Positions 18,501-33,500 of a DNA stretch of 53,538 nt are shown piece by piece. Position numbers and translations under genes: made by a program. This DNA comes from a bacterium. GTDB taxonomy: Bacteria > Cyanobacteriota > Vampirovibrionia > Obscuribacterales > JAKAZS01. The stretch is taken from assembly GCA_021815785.1 (NCBI GenBank), contig JAKAZS010000009.1, forward strand, positions 1 to 53,538, given 5' to 3'. A model generated the notes under the pieces. It had not been told where the DNA came from. It worked only from the letters and a program-made list of their open reading frames with translations, and made no database searches. The stretch's first letter is position 1. Every line of letters begins with the position of its first letter.

Positions 18501-21500
18501 GGAATGATATACGCTGATAACTTAAGTTTAACCGGTATAAATAATATTGGGCAGCCTAATTTACCTGTTAATATAAGCGCTATCAACCTTAATTTGTACG
18601 CATCCGGTAATGTCGTAGTAAACAATCAAAATGTTGTTGAAACTCCTGCTACTGGAACTACTAGTGCGCAGTATTATCCTTTAGAAATTCAGTATAACCC
18701 TTTTGTCCATTTCGATTATTTGTCGCTGACATCTTCAAATTCAATAGTAACAAATTCTCCTTTGACTGCTAGTAGTAGTAGTGGTTCTAGTGAAATTGAT
18801 TTGACGGTGCTAAATAACGGAACAATTATTCAAAATGGGTCATCAAATACTTTTACGGCTAATACCATTAAAATTACAGCTGATACTGGGGTTATCGGAT
18901 CAGCTTCTATGCCATTATATATTGATTCGAACAATATTTTTATCAATAGCTACGCCAGCGTCTTTTTAAATGATGTATCTGCCGTTAATATCAATTCATC
19001 ATTTATTGGCGGGACGTTTTCGCTGGTAGATACAGTTGGGGTTAGTATGACTTCTAATCAAACTTTAACGGCGATTCAGGATATAAGTATTAACTCTTCT
19101 TCAAGTTTAAATGTTAGTAATGTTTATTCTTTGTATGGTGGAATTAACCTGACCAATACTAGTAATGAACTCAGTGTTAATTCTGGCTCAGTATTAGACG
19201 CTGGCAATGGTGTATTGATTTTAAACAGTTTAAGTACAACTAACGGGTTAATTAATATTGGTAGTAATTCGGTATTAGTAGCGACCAACGCCAGTAACCC
19301 AGCTAATAATAATGAAATAATTTTAGCCATAGGTAGTATTCCATCGTCTCCTACCAATACAAATATTCCAAATAACGCAACTGTCAAAACAAGTAATGGT
19401 GGCAATGTTTATTTTGGAGTTAATAGTATTACAGCTAATTCACCTGTTAATAATATTTCTGCCGATACTTATAATGTCGTTTTTAGTGGTTCTTCTGGTT
19501 CTAACGCTATTGTTCTATCGGGTGGTGATACGATAATTGCTCAACAAGGTATAATAATACCTAGCCTTGATTTGACTCAATCGTCGGTAACTTCAGCACT
19601 TATTAATATGCAAAGTGCTGGAATTATTGGTGGAAGTCTGATTGTAAATAGCTCGGGCGTAGCTACAGGTGGAAATGTTATTTTTAACCCACAAGATATC
19701 TTGACTAATTTATCTGCTTTAAATATACCATATAACGTTAGCGTACAGGTAACTAGTTTATCAAATAGTGTACCTCTTAATGAATTCGTTAATATAACTG
19801 CAAACAGCTCAACTAGCCAGGTTACTATTGATGGTACCGAACAGTTTACAACAACTGGTGGTGGATCTTTAGTTAATATTTATACAAATGGTTCGGTTCT
19901 TATATTTGGTGGAAATTTATCCAGTGATGGCAATTTAAACGTAGTTTCATATGGAAATTTTACTACTCAAGGCTCTAATTCAGTTATCAGCGCAGTCAAT
20001 AGAATCAATATATCAACTTCACCAGATTCTGCCACTAGCTCTATAAATTTATACGGTGAGCTAATGGCTAGTTCGGCTATTTCAGTTATTACCCTAGCCA
20101 GTTCAGCTATTTTAGGAACTTCAATTATTGATGCCATTTCTGCAGGCTCTATAAACCTTACCAGTTATAATGGTGAGATTGGTATGACAACTTATGCTTT
20201 GGATGGGTCAGTCATGATTGCACCAATTTATATCAATTCGACCAATTTATATATTAATATGACCGGTTTACCAGGTTCAGCTAATGCTGCTTATATAAGT
20301 GACGCTGCTAGCAGTTTGTTAGTAGGTAACGGTGAAATTACGGCAACAAACGGTCCTTCACTGTATTACACTATGACGAATTCAACTTCTGGATCTATTA
20401 CAGTTGATGTTGGTGGCCTAGGCGCTATACCTAATACATATGGAAGTACTTTACCCGTTAATTATTTTGAAACTATAAATTTAACAGCCAGTGGTTCTGG
20501 CACTATAACATCCAATAGCAAGGGTGCGGTGATTGCCCAAAATTTAAATTTAACTTCCGATACTGGTAATATTGGAACATCACAATCTTCTCCCTTGTAT
20601 GTGATTAGCGGTAATTTGACAGTCAGTTCAAGTCAAGGTAATGTTTACTTAAATAGTAACGCTATCAGTTATACACAAAATTTAGATTTACCGGTAATAC
20701 TTAATTCTTCCGGAACATTTTACATAACTGGCAATAGTTCTTTAAATGTAACTTATCCAATTTCAGTAGGATCAGCTAATGGAAGTGGCCAAATTATAAT
20801 TACAGTCGGTAATGTTTCTTCTGGTTTCGTTCAGAATTTTACAGCTGGTACTGTAAATATTGGTGCGAATGAAGGTTCTATTGGAAGTAGTAGTAGTGTT
20901 ATTAATATTGATTCAGCTAATATTTCCCTTAACGCTTTAAATGGATATTATAATACATCGTCTGTATATGCCGACGATACTTATACCGGAACAATTAATT
21001 TGAGTGCTTCTAGTGCTGGTGTTGATGGGGTTTTTGACCTTCAGGCAAGTGGTAATTTAAATATTACGGGAAATGTTTCGGCTGGAACTACTTTTGATTC
21101 AGGTATAATCGGCATTAATTTATTGTCAAACAGTAGCATTACTAATACTTCTAATAGTACTATAACCGCTGGAACAATAAATATAACTTCTAATAGTGGA
21201 AATATCGGCGTCTCCGACATTAGTCCCTTGTATATTAATACAGCACAACTGACTTTAAATACGAATGACGCTAGTGCTTATATCGATAATTCTTGCACTA
21301 ACATATTAAATTTAGTAAATTCAACAATTGGCGGCGGATTATACTTGACTGACTCTGGAGCTGTTAGTATAAGAGTTATGAATGCTTTTAATAATGTAAA
21401 TGTTTTAGCCTCTTCGGATTTGTCAGTATATTCTAATCTGTTAGTGACTAATGGTGGAATTTCTTTAGTTTCTAGCGGCAATTCAATATTTATTGGAAAT

Positions 21501-24500
21501 TCAATAAATATTGATGCCTTGAATGGATCCGTAATTATAAATGATACAAATACTGTTACTGGTTCAATAACTATTGGCAGCAACGTTAATATAACTGGCT
21601 ATCAGGTTAATCAACCTTCCAATAATAACGAAGTTATTATGGCAATTGGAAACATCCCCACAAGCTTTAATAATTCTCAAATTCCAGCCAATGTTGTGGT
21701 TAATAATATAAATGGCGCTAATGTTTACTTTGGTACTAATAGTATAACTGCCAGTGCACCCGTTAACACTATAAATGCCAATACCTATAATGTCGTTTTT
21801 AGCGGTTCTTCATCATCAACTCCTATAACTTTATCTGGTGGTGTTATTATTAATGCCCAACCTGGTCTTTATATACCTAGTTTAGATTTGACCCAGTCAT
21901 TTGTGGCAACTTCGTTAGTAAATCTACAAAGTAGTGGTTTAATAGGCGGAGCATTAACTCTTAATAATTCTGGTGTTGCTATTGGTGGTAATGTAATTCT
22001 TACTCCTCAAGATTATATAAGTAATTTGAGTGCTATGAATATTCCAGCTGGTGTTACCCTTACTTTAAATGGTTTTACTAATAGTACCCCAGTAAATGTT
22101 AATTTGAGTAATGCAAGTACCACGCAACAGGTTATTATTAATGGTATTGAACAGTTTATTACAAGCGGTGGGGGATCTTCGGGTCAATTAAATATCTCTT
22201 CATCACTTTCAAGTCCTAATCAACCTTTGCTATTAATTAATGGATCCCTAACTAGTGACGGCAGTTTAAACGTTGATGTCATGGGAAATATTAATGTGAC
22301 CAATAATGCTATTGTTAGCGCTGTTAACAGTATAAATCTTTTAACATTGCCAGGTTCTAATGGTTCGATTACAAATGACGGTAGTATTACTGCTACTTCC
22401 ACAAGTAGTATAGTCACGTTAAATGCTAATGGTACAGGAAGCATTTCTAGTGGTAGTTCAAGCGCTGTAATTACAGCCAATACAGTAAGTTTGACAAGTT
22501 TAATGCAAAGTATTGGTTTATCGGCTATTAATCCTATTTATATTGACGCCAGTAATTTAATTATTAACACTCAATATAGTGCTTATTTAAATGATTCGGC
22601 TACTAGCCTTTTACTTACAGCTTCTTCTGTTAATGTTGGAAATTCAGCAGTGTTTAGTTTGTTAATGTCTAATAACACAAATGGCAACATTGTAATTGGC
22701 AATGGTGGTTTAAATATCGGCAATGGCACGTTAGATTTATCTTCAACTAATATTTCTCAGTCTAGTTCTAGTGATGTATTGACAGCTAATACAATGAATT
22801 TTAGTGTTGGGGGTTTATTGGGAACTTCTTCTTCTAATCCGATGGTTATTGACTCTGGTAATCTCAATGTGAATGCTAATGGAGCCAGTGTTTATTTAAG
22901 CGATTTATATACTAATAACGTTGTTCTAAATACGATTAATCAAACATACGGTGGTCCTTTTTATCTAACATCGGCGTCAGGAATAATTATTAACGGGGTC
23001 TTAAATGGTAATCAGACTTATTTGACAGCTTCGGGCAACGGTACTATTACCAGTGCTAATCCAAATGATATTATATACGGTGAAGTTATCTTGGCTAGTT
23101 CAAATGGCAATATCGGTGTTTCTCAAGCTGATCCTTTGTATATTAATTCGATTTACATTAGCGTAAATAATAACGCTAGTGCATTTATTTCGAATGCTTT
23201 TAGTGGTGGAAATCAGATTAGTAATTCCAATGTATCTATAAATTCAGCTGGGACATTTTACCTCTCAACGCCTGATGCAATTTCTGATTCTGGAATTTAT
23301 ATTGTTGGTTCTTTAACTGTAGGTACCGATACCGGCAGCGGTCAAATTATTTTAAGTGTAGGTAGCCAGGGTGAAATAAGTCAAGCCAATTCTAGCGATA
23401 TAATTACAGCTGGCAGTATTAATCTGACATCTGATAATAGCGGTATTGGTATTTCGAACAGTAATAAGTTAGTTGTAGATACAGCTAATCTTACAGCCAA
23501 CAGTGCTTATTCTAATGTATTTATTAGCAATAATTACACTGGCAATCTTAATTTAAATCAATCTGGTAGCAATGATAATTTTGTATTAACCGATAGTGGC
23601 TCAATTACAATGGCCGCAGCTTCTGTTTTGAATGCTAATTTGAGCGTGAGTCTTACCAGTGAAACTGGTTTGTACGTTAATAGTATTGCCGTTGCTTCGG
23701 GAACCATGTCTTTAATTACGGCTGCTGGCATTTTGGACGTTACTAACGGATCGACGTTATACGCTGGTAACGGGGCTTTAATTTTAAATAATACCAACTC
23801 TACAGGTGGCTCAATAACTATCGGCAGTAACGTTAGCATAGATGGTTATTCTGGTTCGGCACCTAGTAATAATAACGAGATTATACTTGCTATTGGTTCT
23901 ATTCCCACGTCCCCACAAAATACTACACAACCAGCTAATGTTACCGTAAATACTAGCAATGGTGCTAACGTATACTTTGGAATAAACAATATTATTGCTA
24001 ATACACCCAATAACGCAATTAATGCCAATACCTGGAGCGTTGTATTTAACGGTAGTTCAAGTACTACGCCAATAACACTAGATGGTGGTGTGACGATAAA
24101 TTCTAACCCGGGTTTTTATATTAATAGCCTTGATTTGACTAATTCAACCGTAACTGCAAATTTATTGGCCTTGCAAAGCAATGGCAGTATCGGTGGTAAT
24201 TTAGTCGTTAATTCTAGCGGTGTGGCTACAGGCGGCAATGTGATTTTTTATGCAAGTAAAGATAACTTGTCGCAATTGGCAGCAACCGATATACCAGCTA
24301 ATGTGACTGTTGAATTTAATGGATATACCAGCTCCAATCCTGTTCAGACTAACCTGACAAATCTAAGCACTAGTCAGCAAGTTTTAATAAATGGTAGTGA
24401 AGAATTTATTACGACAGGATCTGCCTCTGGGGCTATTGTTAATGTGTCTGATTCTTTGACGACTGTTACGCAGCCACTGATGTTAGTTGGCGGAAGTTTG

Positions 24501-27500
24501 ACCAGTGACGGCAGTTTATCGGTCAATGTCTCAGGCAGTCTTAGTATAGCAGCTAACGCTATTATAAGTTCGCAAGGCAATTTATCTCTTGAAGCATCTG
24601 GCAACGTATCAATAGCTAATGCTGCTAGTGTGACTTCTCAAGGTGATTTATCAATTCAAAACGCTACCGGCAGTAGTGGTTCGATAACTATTGATGGCGA
24701 TATTTCCGCTAATGCCACATCCGGTGTTATAACGCTTGCCTCAGATGGAAGCGGTAATATAACTAATGCTGGCATAAATAATGCCATTATAGCTAATACG
24801 CTTAACCTTATTACGACCGGAGGAAATATTGGTAATAGTCAAAGCATTCCTTTGTATACAAATGCGCTAAATATCAATTTTACTACTCAAAACATAGGTA
24901 ATATTTACGTATATAATTTAAGTTCAAATCTATTAAATATAGGTTCTCTAAATTCACAAAATATTAGTATCGTTAATAATTCAGCAATTGATATAGCAGG
25001 CAATTTAACTGCCTCAGGCGATATTTTCATATCTGCTGGATCTAGCCTAACTATTGGTGCCAATATTACAGCTAACAATAGCGTTAATTTAAACGCTAGC
25101 CAAAATGGTAGTATTCTAGCTAATTCACCGTCAGACGTGATTACGGGTGGAAGCGTTTTTCTAGCTACAGTTGGTGAAAATATTGGATCGAGTAATCAGT
25201 ATATTTATGTGAATACAGAAAACTTGAATATTTATGCATTAGGTGGAATTCCTACAGCCAGTGCTTATGTTAACGATATTAATTCAACTTTACTCAATCT
25301 CAATTCTGCTCAAATAGCAAGTTTAGGCTCGTTAAATCTTTCGGTGGATAGTTCGTGCAATATTTTAGGTCCTTTGGTCAGCGGTAGTAATTTTAATTTA
25401 AGTGCTGCTGGTGATATAATTGTCGGTGATACAGTTACTGGCAGTGTTAATTCAATTATTGACCTGATTGCCAACGGTAGTATATCTACTTCAGCTAACA
25501 GTGATGTATTGTCTGCTTTTAATGTTGAATTGAATACGGATGGCCAAAATATCGGTAGTAACACTCAGTCGGTAATGCTTAATGCCGCTAGTTTTAGCGT
25601 TAATACACTTAATAGCGTAAATTTAACTGGCAGTGCCTATATAAATGACGCTGCTAACAGTGTTATCCTTAACACGTCAAGTCTGGGAACAGCTAATTCG
25701 CTGAATCTTGTTAGCTTGGGGAGTGTTTTAGTCAGTGGGTCAGTTACGGCCGGGTCAGATAGCTCGACTTCTGTTATTGATATAAACGCCAATGGTTCAA
25801 TTAATACTGTTTCTGGTTCTACTACAGACAGTTTGGTGGCTGGAAATGTAAATTTAAATACAAGCAATGCTGGTAGCGATATCGGTTCATTAACCCAAGG
25901 TGTATTGGTTGATGCTAATAATGTTTCGGTAACAACTGGTAAAACATCTGGTAGCGCTTATGTTTATGATTTAAGCCCCAATAACATAACTATAACAAGC
26001 GTTTCGGTCGGGACTGCTAGTAATGATACATTTGGCTTTAGTGGATTTAATTCAGCGACAACTTCAATTACATTAGCTACAGGTCTAATTATATCGGCTC
26101 CAAATATAATTGTTGCCTCCATTAATGGTAGTATTGGTGATGGGACTGGGGCTAGCCAGGTATTTAATATTAATTCGAATAATGTGACTTTTAACGCTAT
26201 GTCAAATAGTGTGTATGTTAATGATATAGTTTCTGGACCGGTTAATTTTGTTAATATAACTTCTGGCAGTAATGTTGTAAGTAATGCGGCTGATTTAAAT
26301 GGTGGTGGAACTTATTATTTTTCTGACAATAATTCAAATAGCCAGTCTAATTTTTTAACTATAAATGGTGCTAGCATAAGCGGTAATTTTGTTCAATTAA
26401 GCTCTAAATATTGGTTTATTGGTGCGTCTAACAATTTTTTAAATTTAGATGCTAATAATTTAAGTATAAACACAACCATTGGCGCCTATTTAAATGACAC
26501 TGCTAATAATGTTACATTAAATAATTTTGTACTCGGTCAAGACGTTGGCTTGACTGTGGTTAGTACTGGTGGAATTGTTGTTGATGGCTCAATTAATGCT
26601 GGTATTAATGGTGGGGTTATTCTCTTAACAGCTTCAGGAACTGGCAATATTACAAGTGTAAACAGCACTGATGTTGTGACCGCAAATAGACTGTTTCTGA
26701 CTAGTGCCAGTGGCAGTATTGGTACGGCGTCTAACAATTTATTTATTAACACTGATTCTTTTATTATTAATACCGCAGCTAATTCTTATTTAAATGATTC
26801 GGCAAATACGGCCTTTGTTAGTAACGCTAATATTACCGTTGGCAGTGCGGAAACATTTAGTTTGATTATGAATAATGCTACTTCCGGGTCTATAACAATT
26901 GCATCTGGTGGACTAAGTATCGCTAATGGAACTATAACGCTACAAGCTAGTGGAAGTGGGAATATTACAGAGGTAAATCTGGCCAGTATACTTACAGCCA
27001 CGTCCATAAATCTGGCATCTGATAGTTCCGATCTTGGATCAAGCAGTTCAGTAAATAGTTTTATAGTTAATTCGCCTAATTTAAGTCTTAATACAGCTGC
27101 AAGTGCCTATATAAATGATTTGGCATCAAGTGTAAATCTAGATACTTCAAGCGTTGGCGCTGCCAATATTTTAAATTTAACTACTCAAAATATAATTATA
27201 AATGGACAAATTACCGCTGGTACTGATAATGGCAGTGGGGCTATATTTTTAAATGCCAATGGCACAATTAATACTGTTGCTGGGTCTGTAACAGACATTT
27301 TGACAGCTGGTTATGTAAACTTAAATACAAGTGCCAGTGGCGGTAATATTGGATCTCTGACTAATGGTGTCTTGGTTGATTCAGATAATGTCAGTATAGC
27401 TACTGGTAATTTGACCGGAAGTGCTTTCGTAAATGACGTTAGCGTTAATAACATTACTATAGATTCGGCTAATATTGGTGATTCTAGCAGTGATACTTTC

Positions 27501-30500
27501 GGATTTAGCGGTGTTAATTCGTCAACAACGGGTATATCTGAAGCAACCGGTTTGACTATAACGGCCACAAATATAGTAATAGCTTCTGTTAACGGTAGTA
27601 TCGGTATTGGAACCGGTTTGTTGCAAACATTTAATATTAACTCTAATAACGTTACTTTTAATGCTACGTCTAATAGCGTTTATGTCAGTGATTCGGCTAG
27701 TGGTAATATAAATTTCGTCAATGTATTATCGGGCAGTAACGTCGTTAACAATGCAGCTGATCTTAATGGCAGTGGTACTTATTACTTTGTTACCACTAGT
27801 CAATTAAGTAGCGCAAATTTTGTAACTTTGTCAGGATCTTCGATAACTGCTAATTATTTGAATCTTGTTAACAATCAGGGTTCAATAGGTAATTTATCTG
27901 ATAATTTCTCTATTAACGCTAACAATTTAAATATTAATTCGGCAAATTTCGCTTATATAAATGATACTGCTAATAGTGTTAATTTAAATTCATCCGTTAT
28001 TTCTGCTTCCGGTACATTGAGTTTAACTTGTTCTGGCTCAATTTACGTTATGAATGAAGTTTCAGCTGGCTCGATTATATTGACAGCTGCTGGGAGTGTT
28101 TTGAACGTGAACGCTAATTCAATAATCTCAACTCAATCTGGAAGTTTGATTTTAAATAACACAAATACTACATCAGGTTCAATTACTATAGGCGCAAATG
28201 CTGTTTTGAACGGTATGTCCGTTCAAGCTCCCAGTAATAATAATGAAATTTATATAATTATTGGCAGTTTGCCTTCTAATCCTGTAAATACGGCTGTTCC
28301 AGCCAACGTTACGGTTAATAATTTATTTGGCGCCAATACTTATTTTGGTACCAATGGTATTATTGCCAATTCACCAAATAATACTATTAATGCTAATACA
28401 TGGAATGTCATTTTCAATGGTTCAACTAATCTTACTCCGATAACCCTTGATGGAGGAGTAATTATTAATTCGCAGCCTGGTTTCGTAATAAATAGTCTTG
28501 ACCTTACCAATGCTAATGTAACGAGTAATATATTGACTTTACAAGCTTCTGGCGCTATCGGTGGCAATCTTATTGTAAATTCTTCTGGTGTAGCAACCGG
28601 TGGCAACGTTATATTTTATGGAAGTAAAGATAATCTGTCACAATTAACTGCCGAAGATATTCCGTCGAGTGTGACGGTTGAATTTAATGGTTTTACTCTT
28701 TCCAATCCAATAGATGTCAATCTTACTTCTTCTAGTACTAACAGTCAAGTTGTCATAAATGGAAACCAAGAATTTATTTCAACTGGTGGTGGTTCTTCAG
28801 GAATTATGGATGTAAACAGTACGTTTACTGGAGCTACGTCTTTAAATATCGGAAATTCTGGCATAATCAGTAGTGATGGTAATTTAGCTGTTGTAGTTGA
28901 AGGAAATGTTCAGATAAACGGTCAGATTTTAAGTCAAGGTAATTTAACGTTATCTACAAGTACAGGTAATAATTCAAATATAGACATCGCTAATAATATA
29001 ACCTCGGCCAATGGTATTGTTACAATTTCTGTCAATGGAAGTGGGGCAATTTCACAAACGAATGGACTTATTTCAGGAAATACTGTGTCACTCATAGCTG
29101 GCGTTTCAACTATTGGAACACCAAGTAGTAATTTAATTATTTCGGCACCAAATTTAACTTTAAATTCTAACGGTTATGTTTATGTTAGTGATACTTTAAA
29201 TCAGCTGGCCAACGTTGACAGCGTTTCTACTTTAGCTGGCTTAAGCTTAACTACTACGTCTTCTGTTGATTTAAACGGCAGTATTTTGGCAAGTAATAAT
29301 ATAACTATAAATTCTGGTTTAAATATATTAATTGCTGGAAGTTTAACTGTTTTAGGTACTGGAAGTATAGATTTAACGGTAACTGGTACTGGAAATATAG
29401 CGCAAGCTAGTTCAAGCAATTTAGTTACAGCCCAATCTATTGATTTAACTTCTGGCAGTAGTGATATTGGTGCTATTGGAAGCATAAATGCTTTTTTTGT
29501 TAACTGTCAGACTCTAAGTTTTTTAACTTCTGGAAATGCTTATATAAATAATCTGAGTTCAGTAGGTTTTAATTTAAATGCATCTTCAGTTGGAGTTGGT
29601 GATAACTTAGATTTAGTCAGTAATAGTAGCATTACAATAAACGGTGTAATAAATGCGGGGTTAGATACTGGCACGGGAAATATTAGTTTGGCTGTAATTG
29701 GGACTGGTAATATTTTAAGTAATAATTCAAATGATTTGCTAACGGCCGGTAATATTGCTTTATCATCTTATTTTGGCAATCTTGGTAATTCAGCCAATAA
29801 TTTATTTGTCGATGCAGGCAATATAAATATAAAATCTGCTGGTGATGCGTATCTGAATGATATGGCTAGTTTGGCTAATTTAAGCAATACCAATATAATT
29901 GTTGGAAACAATAATGTTTTTAGTTTGGTTATGAGTAATTTGGTTTCAGGATCTATTTCCATTAACAGTGGTGGTCTACATGTTGGTAATGCTAACGGCA
30001 ATGGAACAATAGACTTGACTGCCAGTGGAACAGGAAGCATTCAAGAAAATGGTGTTAATTCTGTACTTGTTGCCTCAGCGATAAATTTAAAATCAGTTAA
30101 TGGCGATATTGGCCTTATTAATCCAACTGCTTATCCACTTTATATTAACACTGCAAGTTTAAGTGTATATTCTTTAGCTAGCGTTAATATAAATAATATT
30201 GGTAGTTGTACCGTAAACGCTTCACAGGCACAAGAGCTTTATATCTCTGAATCCGGAACTAGTGCTAATTTAAACTTAAATGGAAATATGCAGGCAAATA
30301 CAGTTAATTTAATTACCGATAATAATGGCAATATAGTAATAAATGCAATTATTTCTGGTTTGTCAGGTTCAGATGCTAATAATGTAACTTTAAAGGCAAG
30401 TGGAAGTATCATTGAGCTTCTTGGGGGAGTTGGCAATCCAAATATTTTAACCGGATCATTAAATTTATATAGTTCAACTGGAAGTATAGGAAGTTCAGGA

Positions 30501-33500
30501 ATTACCGGGCAGACAGCAATTGATACAGATGCTTCAAACCTATTAGTTTCGGCTTCAGCTAATGGTAACGCTTATGTTTTTGATACTAATACGAGTACAA
30601 TCAATCTTCAGGGTGGTTCAGCTTTATCGTTTAATTTAACAACTACTGCAAGTAATATCACTTTAAATATTCTTAATATTCTTGCTGGAAATATTATAAA
30701 TATCAACGCTGCTAGCAATACTAATATAGTTATACAATGCACAATTGAAGGAATAGGCATAAATCCTTCCTTTATTGACGGAAACGGGAATTCTATGAAT
30801 GATGCAACCAGTGTAACAATTCAAACAAATGGTACTGGCAATATATTGTCTACCGTTAACACTAATTTGGGCGAAATCTATACTGAATCATTAAGTTTAA
30901 TAAGTGGAAGTGGTAATATAGGAATGACCATCCCAAACAGCTTATTGTATTACAATATTGCTACTGACGCCACTACTTTAAGCGCTAAAACGTCAGGCGA
31001 TGTATATTTAGACGATTTAAATCTTACTGCCAATGTTAACATGATAGCTTCTAGTGGTAATATTATAAATTATACTGGTCAATATTTAACTTTTACCGGT
31101 TTGATTAATGTCAATAATTTATACGTTCAAGCAAATCAATCAATAACAATTACAAACACAATTGAAGGTTTAAGCGCTGGAACTGACGCGCAAACAGTCA
31201 ATTTAAATACCGGTGGCAGTGTAATAAGTTTAATAAATACCACAACCCCTATCATTCTCACTCAAAATCTAGCGATAAGTAGTTTGAGTGGCAATATTGG
31301 CAGCTCAGGTATAAGCGGACAATCGGTAATTTTTACTGATGCTTCTAGCCTTACGTTTTCAACTTCAAAAAATGTTTATGTAAGCGACTCCAATAGCAAC
31401 GTTATTAATATATATCCTTCAAGCATTTTGAGTCCCAGTCCAACTAATCCAAACATTTTTAATCTTGTTTCAACTGGTAATTTAACAGGTTTAATTTTTA
31501 ACGGTAACTTCGTTGCAAATTCTTTTACTCTAACTACATATAGCAGCGCAACTAATTTAAATATTGTTGGTTCTTCGAGCGGAACTATATATTCTACCAG
31601 TAATTTTACATTGATTTCTAATGGCAATTTGTCTAATTTGAATTTTAATAGCAAAGTTAATTCTAGTGATGTTGTAATAACCCTTGAAAAAAGTGGTAAC
31701 ATTATTTTTGCTAATAATCTTCAAAATAATTCAGAAATTACAGCGGCAAGTACAACATTAACAGTTGATGGTTCCGGCAGTATTTTGAGTCAAAATGGTT
31801 CACTTAATCCAAGTATTATTGGTGATTATTTATTTTTAAATGCTGGCATTGGTAGTATTGGTAGTGTGAATGGAAACGGATATTCTTCACTAGTTATAAA
31901 TGTCGAAAATCTAACTTCAGTTTCATCAGGTAATGTATACCTTACCGATGTTAACTCTGCTGGGATTACTATTAATGCTTCTAGCGGAAATTTACTTAAT
32001 CTTACCGTAGAGAATTCTACGAATAATGTAAACATTGGCGGTACGTTAAATTTTAATACTATTGATTTGGCCGTTAGCGATGCTAGTAGTTATGCCTACG
32101 CAAATCAAAGCTTTATTATTGTCAATAGTGATGTTTTAGCTAGCAATATTAATTTTTCAACAGCACAATTTGGTGGCATAACCGTTAACTCTACAGTTGG
32201 AACCGCTAATTCTAATGTTTCATTTGACGTTCAGGGAACTGGCTACATAACAACCGGAACTAACGGTGTAATTATCGGCAATGGTTTATCCCTGGTAAGT
32301 AGCGGCGGCGAAATCGGCTTTAATGGAGCCGGATTAATAACGCAGGCTAATAATATAGTTTTTAGCGCTGGTTTATCGGTTGGTATCAATAACACAAGTG
32401 CAAATTTAAATGTTGGTAATAGCGGTTCTGGTGCTAACGTTTATGTGATAACTAGTGGGAATTTAACTGGCAGTGGCACCATAACTGCACCGGTAGTTGG
32501 ATTGTATTCAATTTATGGTACAAGCGGAATTGGTACTAGTGGCAATATAATGCAATTAGACGCCCACAATATTGGTATAGAAGCATTTGCTACCAGTTCT
32601 AGTGTATACGTAAACGATACTTATACTGGTAGTACCATAATGCAGGCAAGCCAGGCTAGTAATATCTTTAAGTTAGATACAGCTGGAGCTTTAACAATAT
32701 ATGCTCAAATCAATCAAGGTGGCGTAACTACATTGGGTAAAATTGCTGGAAGCATAATTGCCATTGCTGCCAACGATGCCAACGGTGGTTACGGAATATA
32801 TAACGACGCCAATATCGTAGCCAATGACTTTATATTCTTAACAGCTAGTGGAAATGGTTATATAGCTGAACCAGCAACTGGAGCGTTAATGTATGCACCT
32901 AATGTAAGTTTGGTAAGTGGTGGTGGAGCTATTGGAGCCGATGGCCGAATTCTATTAAATAGTACCAATGTAGCTGCTTCAACCGTTGGCTTAAATAGTT
33001 TTGTCAATATCTATGACGAAGCAGCTAATTCTAGCATAGTTGGCGGTCAGTCGGGTAGTTATTTTACGTTCAATACAAACGGTAACGTAAATATATACGG
33101 CGGAATCGCAACCGGAGCCGGAACCAAAGCCAATGGTGGCGCTATTAACATTTCAGCTAATGGCAGTTTGAATGTTGGTGTCAACGGTACCGGTATATCG
33201 ATGACGACGAATAATGGGCCAATTGTAGTAATAAATAACAGTGCAACAAATGGTTCAATTGACTTGGCCAAAGGTGATTATATTTATACCAATACACCTA
33301 GTTCAGCTACACCTGGATATATAGTATTTAATGTTGGAGCGTATGCCCAGACTAATACGACAAATCCAAACCCAGCCAATATATCAGATACAACAAGTGG
33401 TGGAGCTAATATTTTCTATGGAGTCAATGGCATAAGCGCGCCATTAGGTGGTAATGTATTAAATGCCAAAGGTCAGAGCATTGTCTTTAATACCGGGAGC

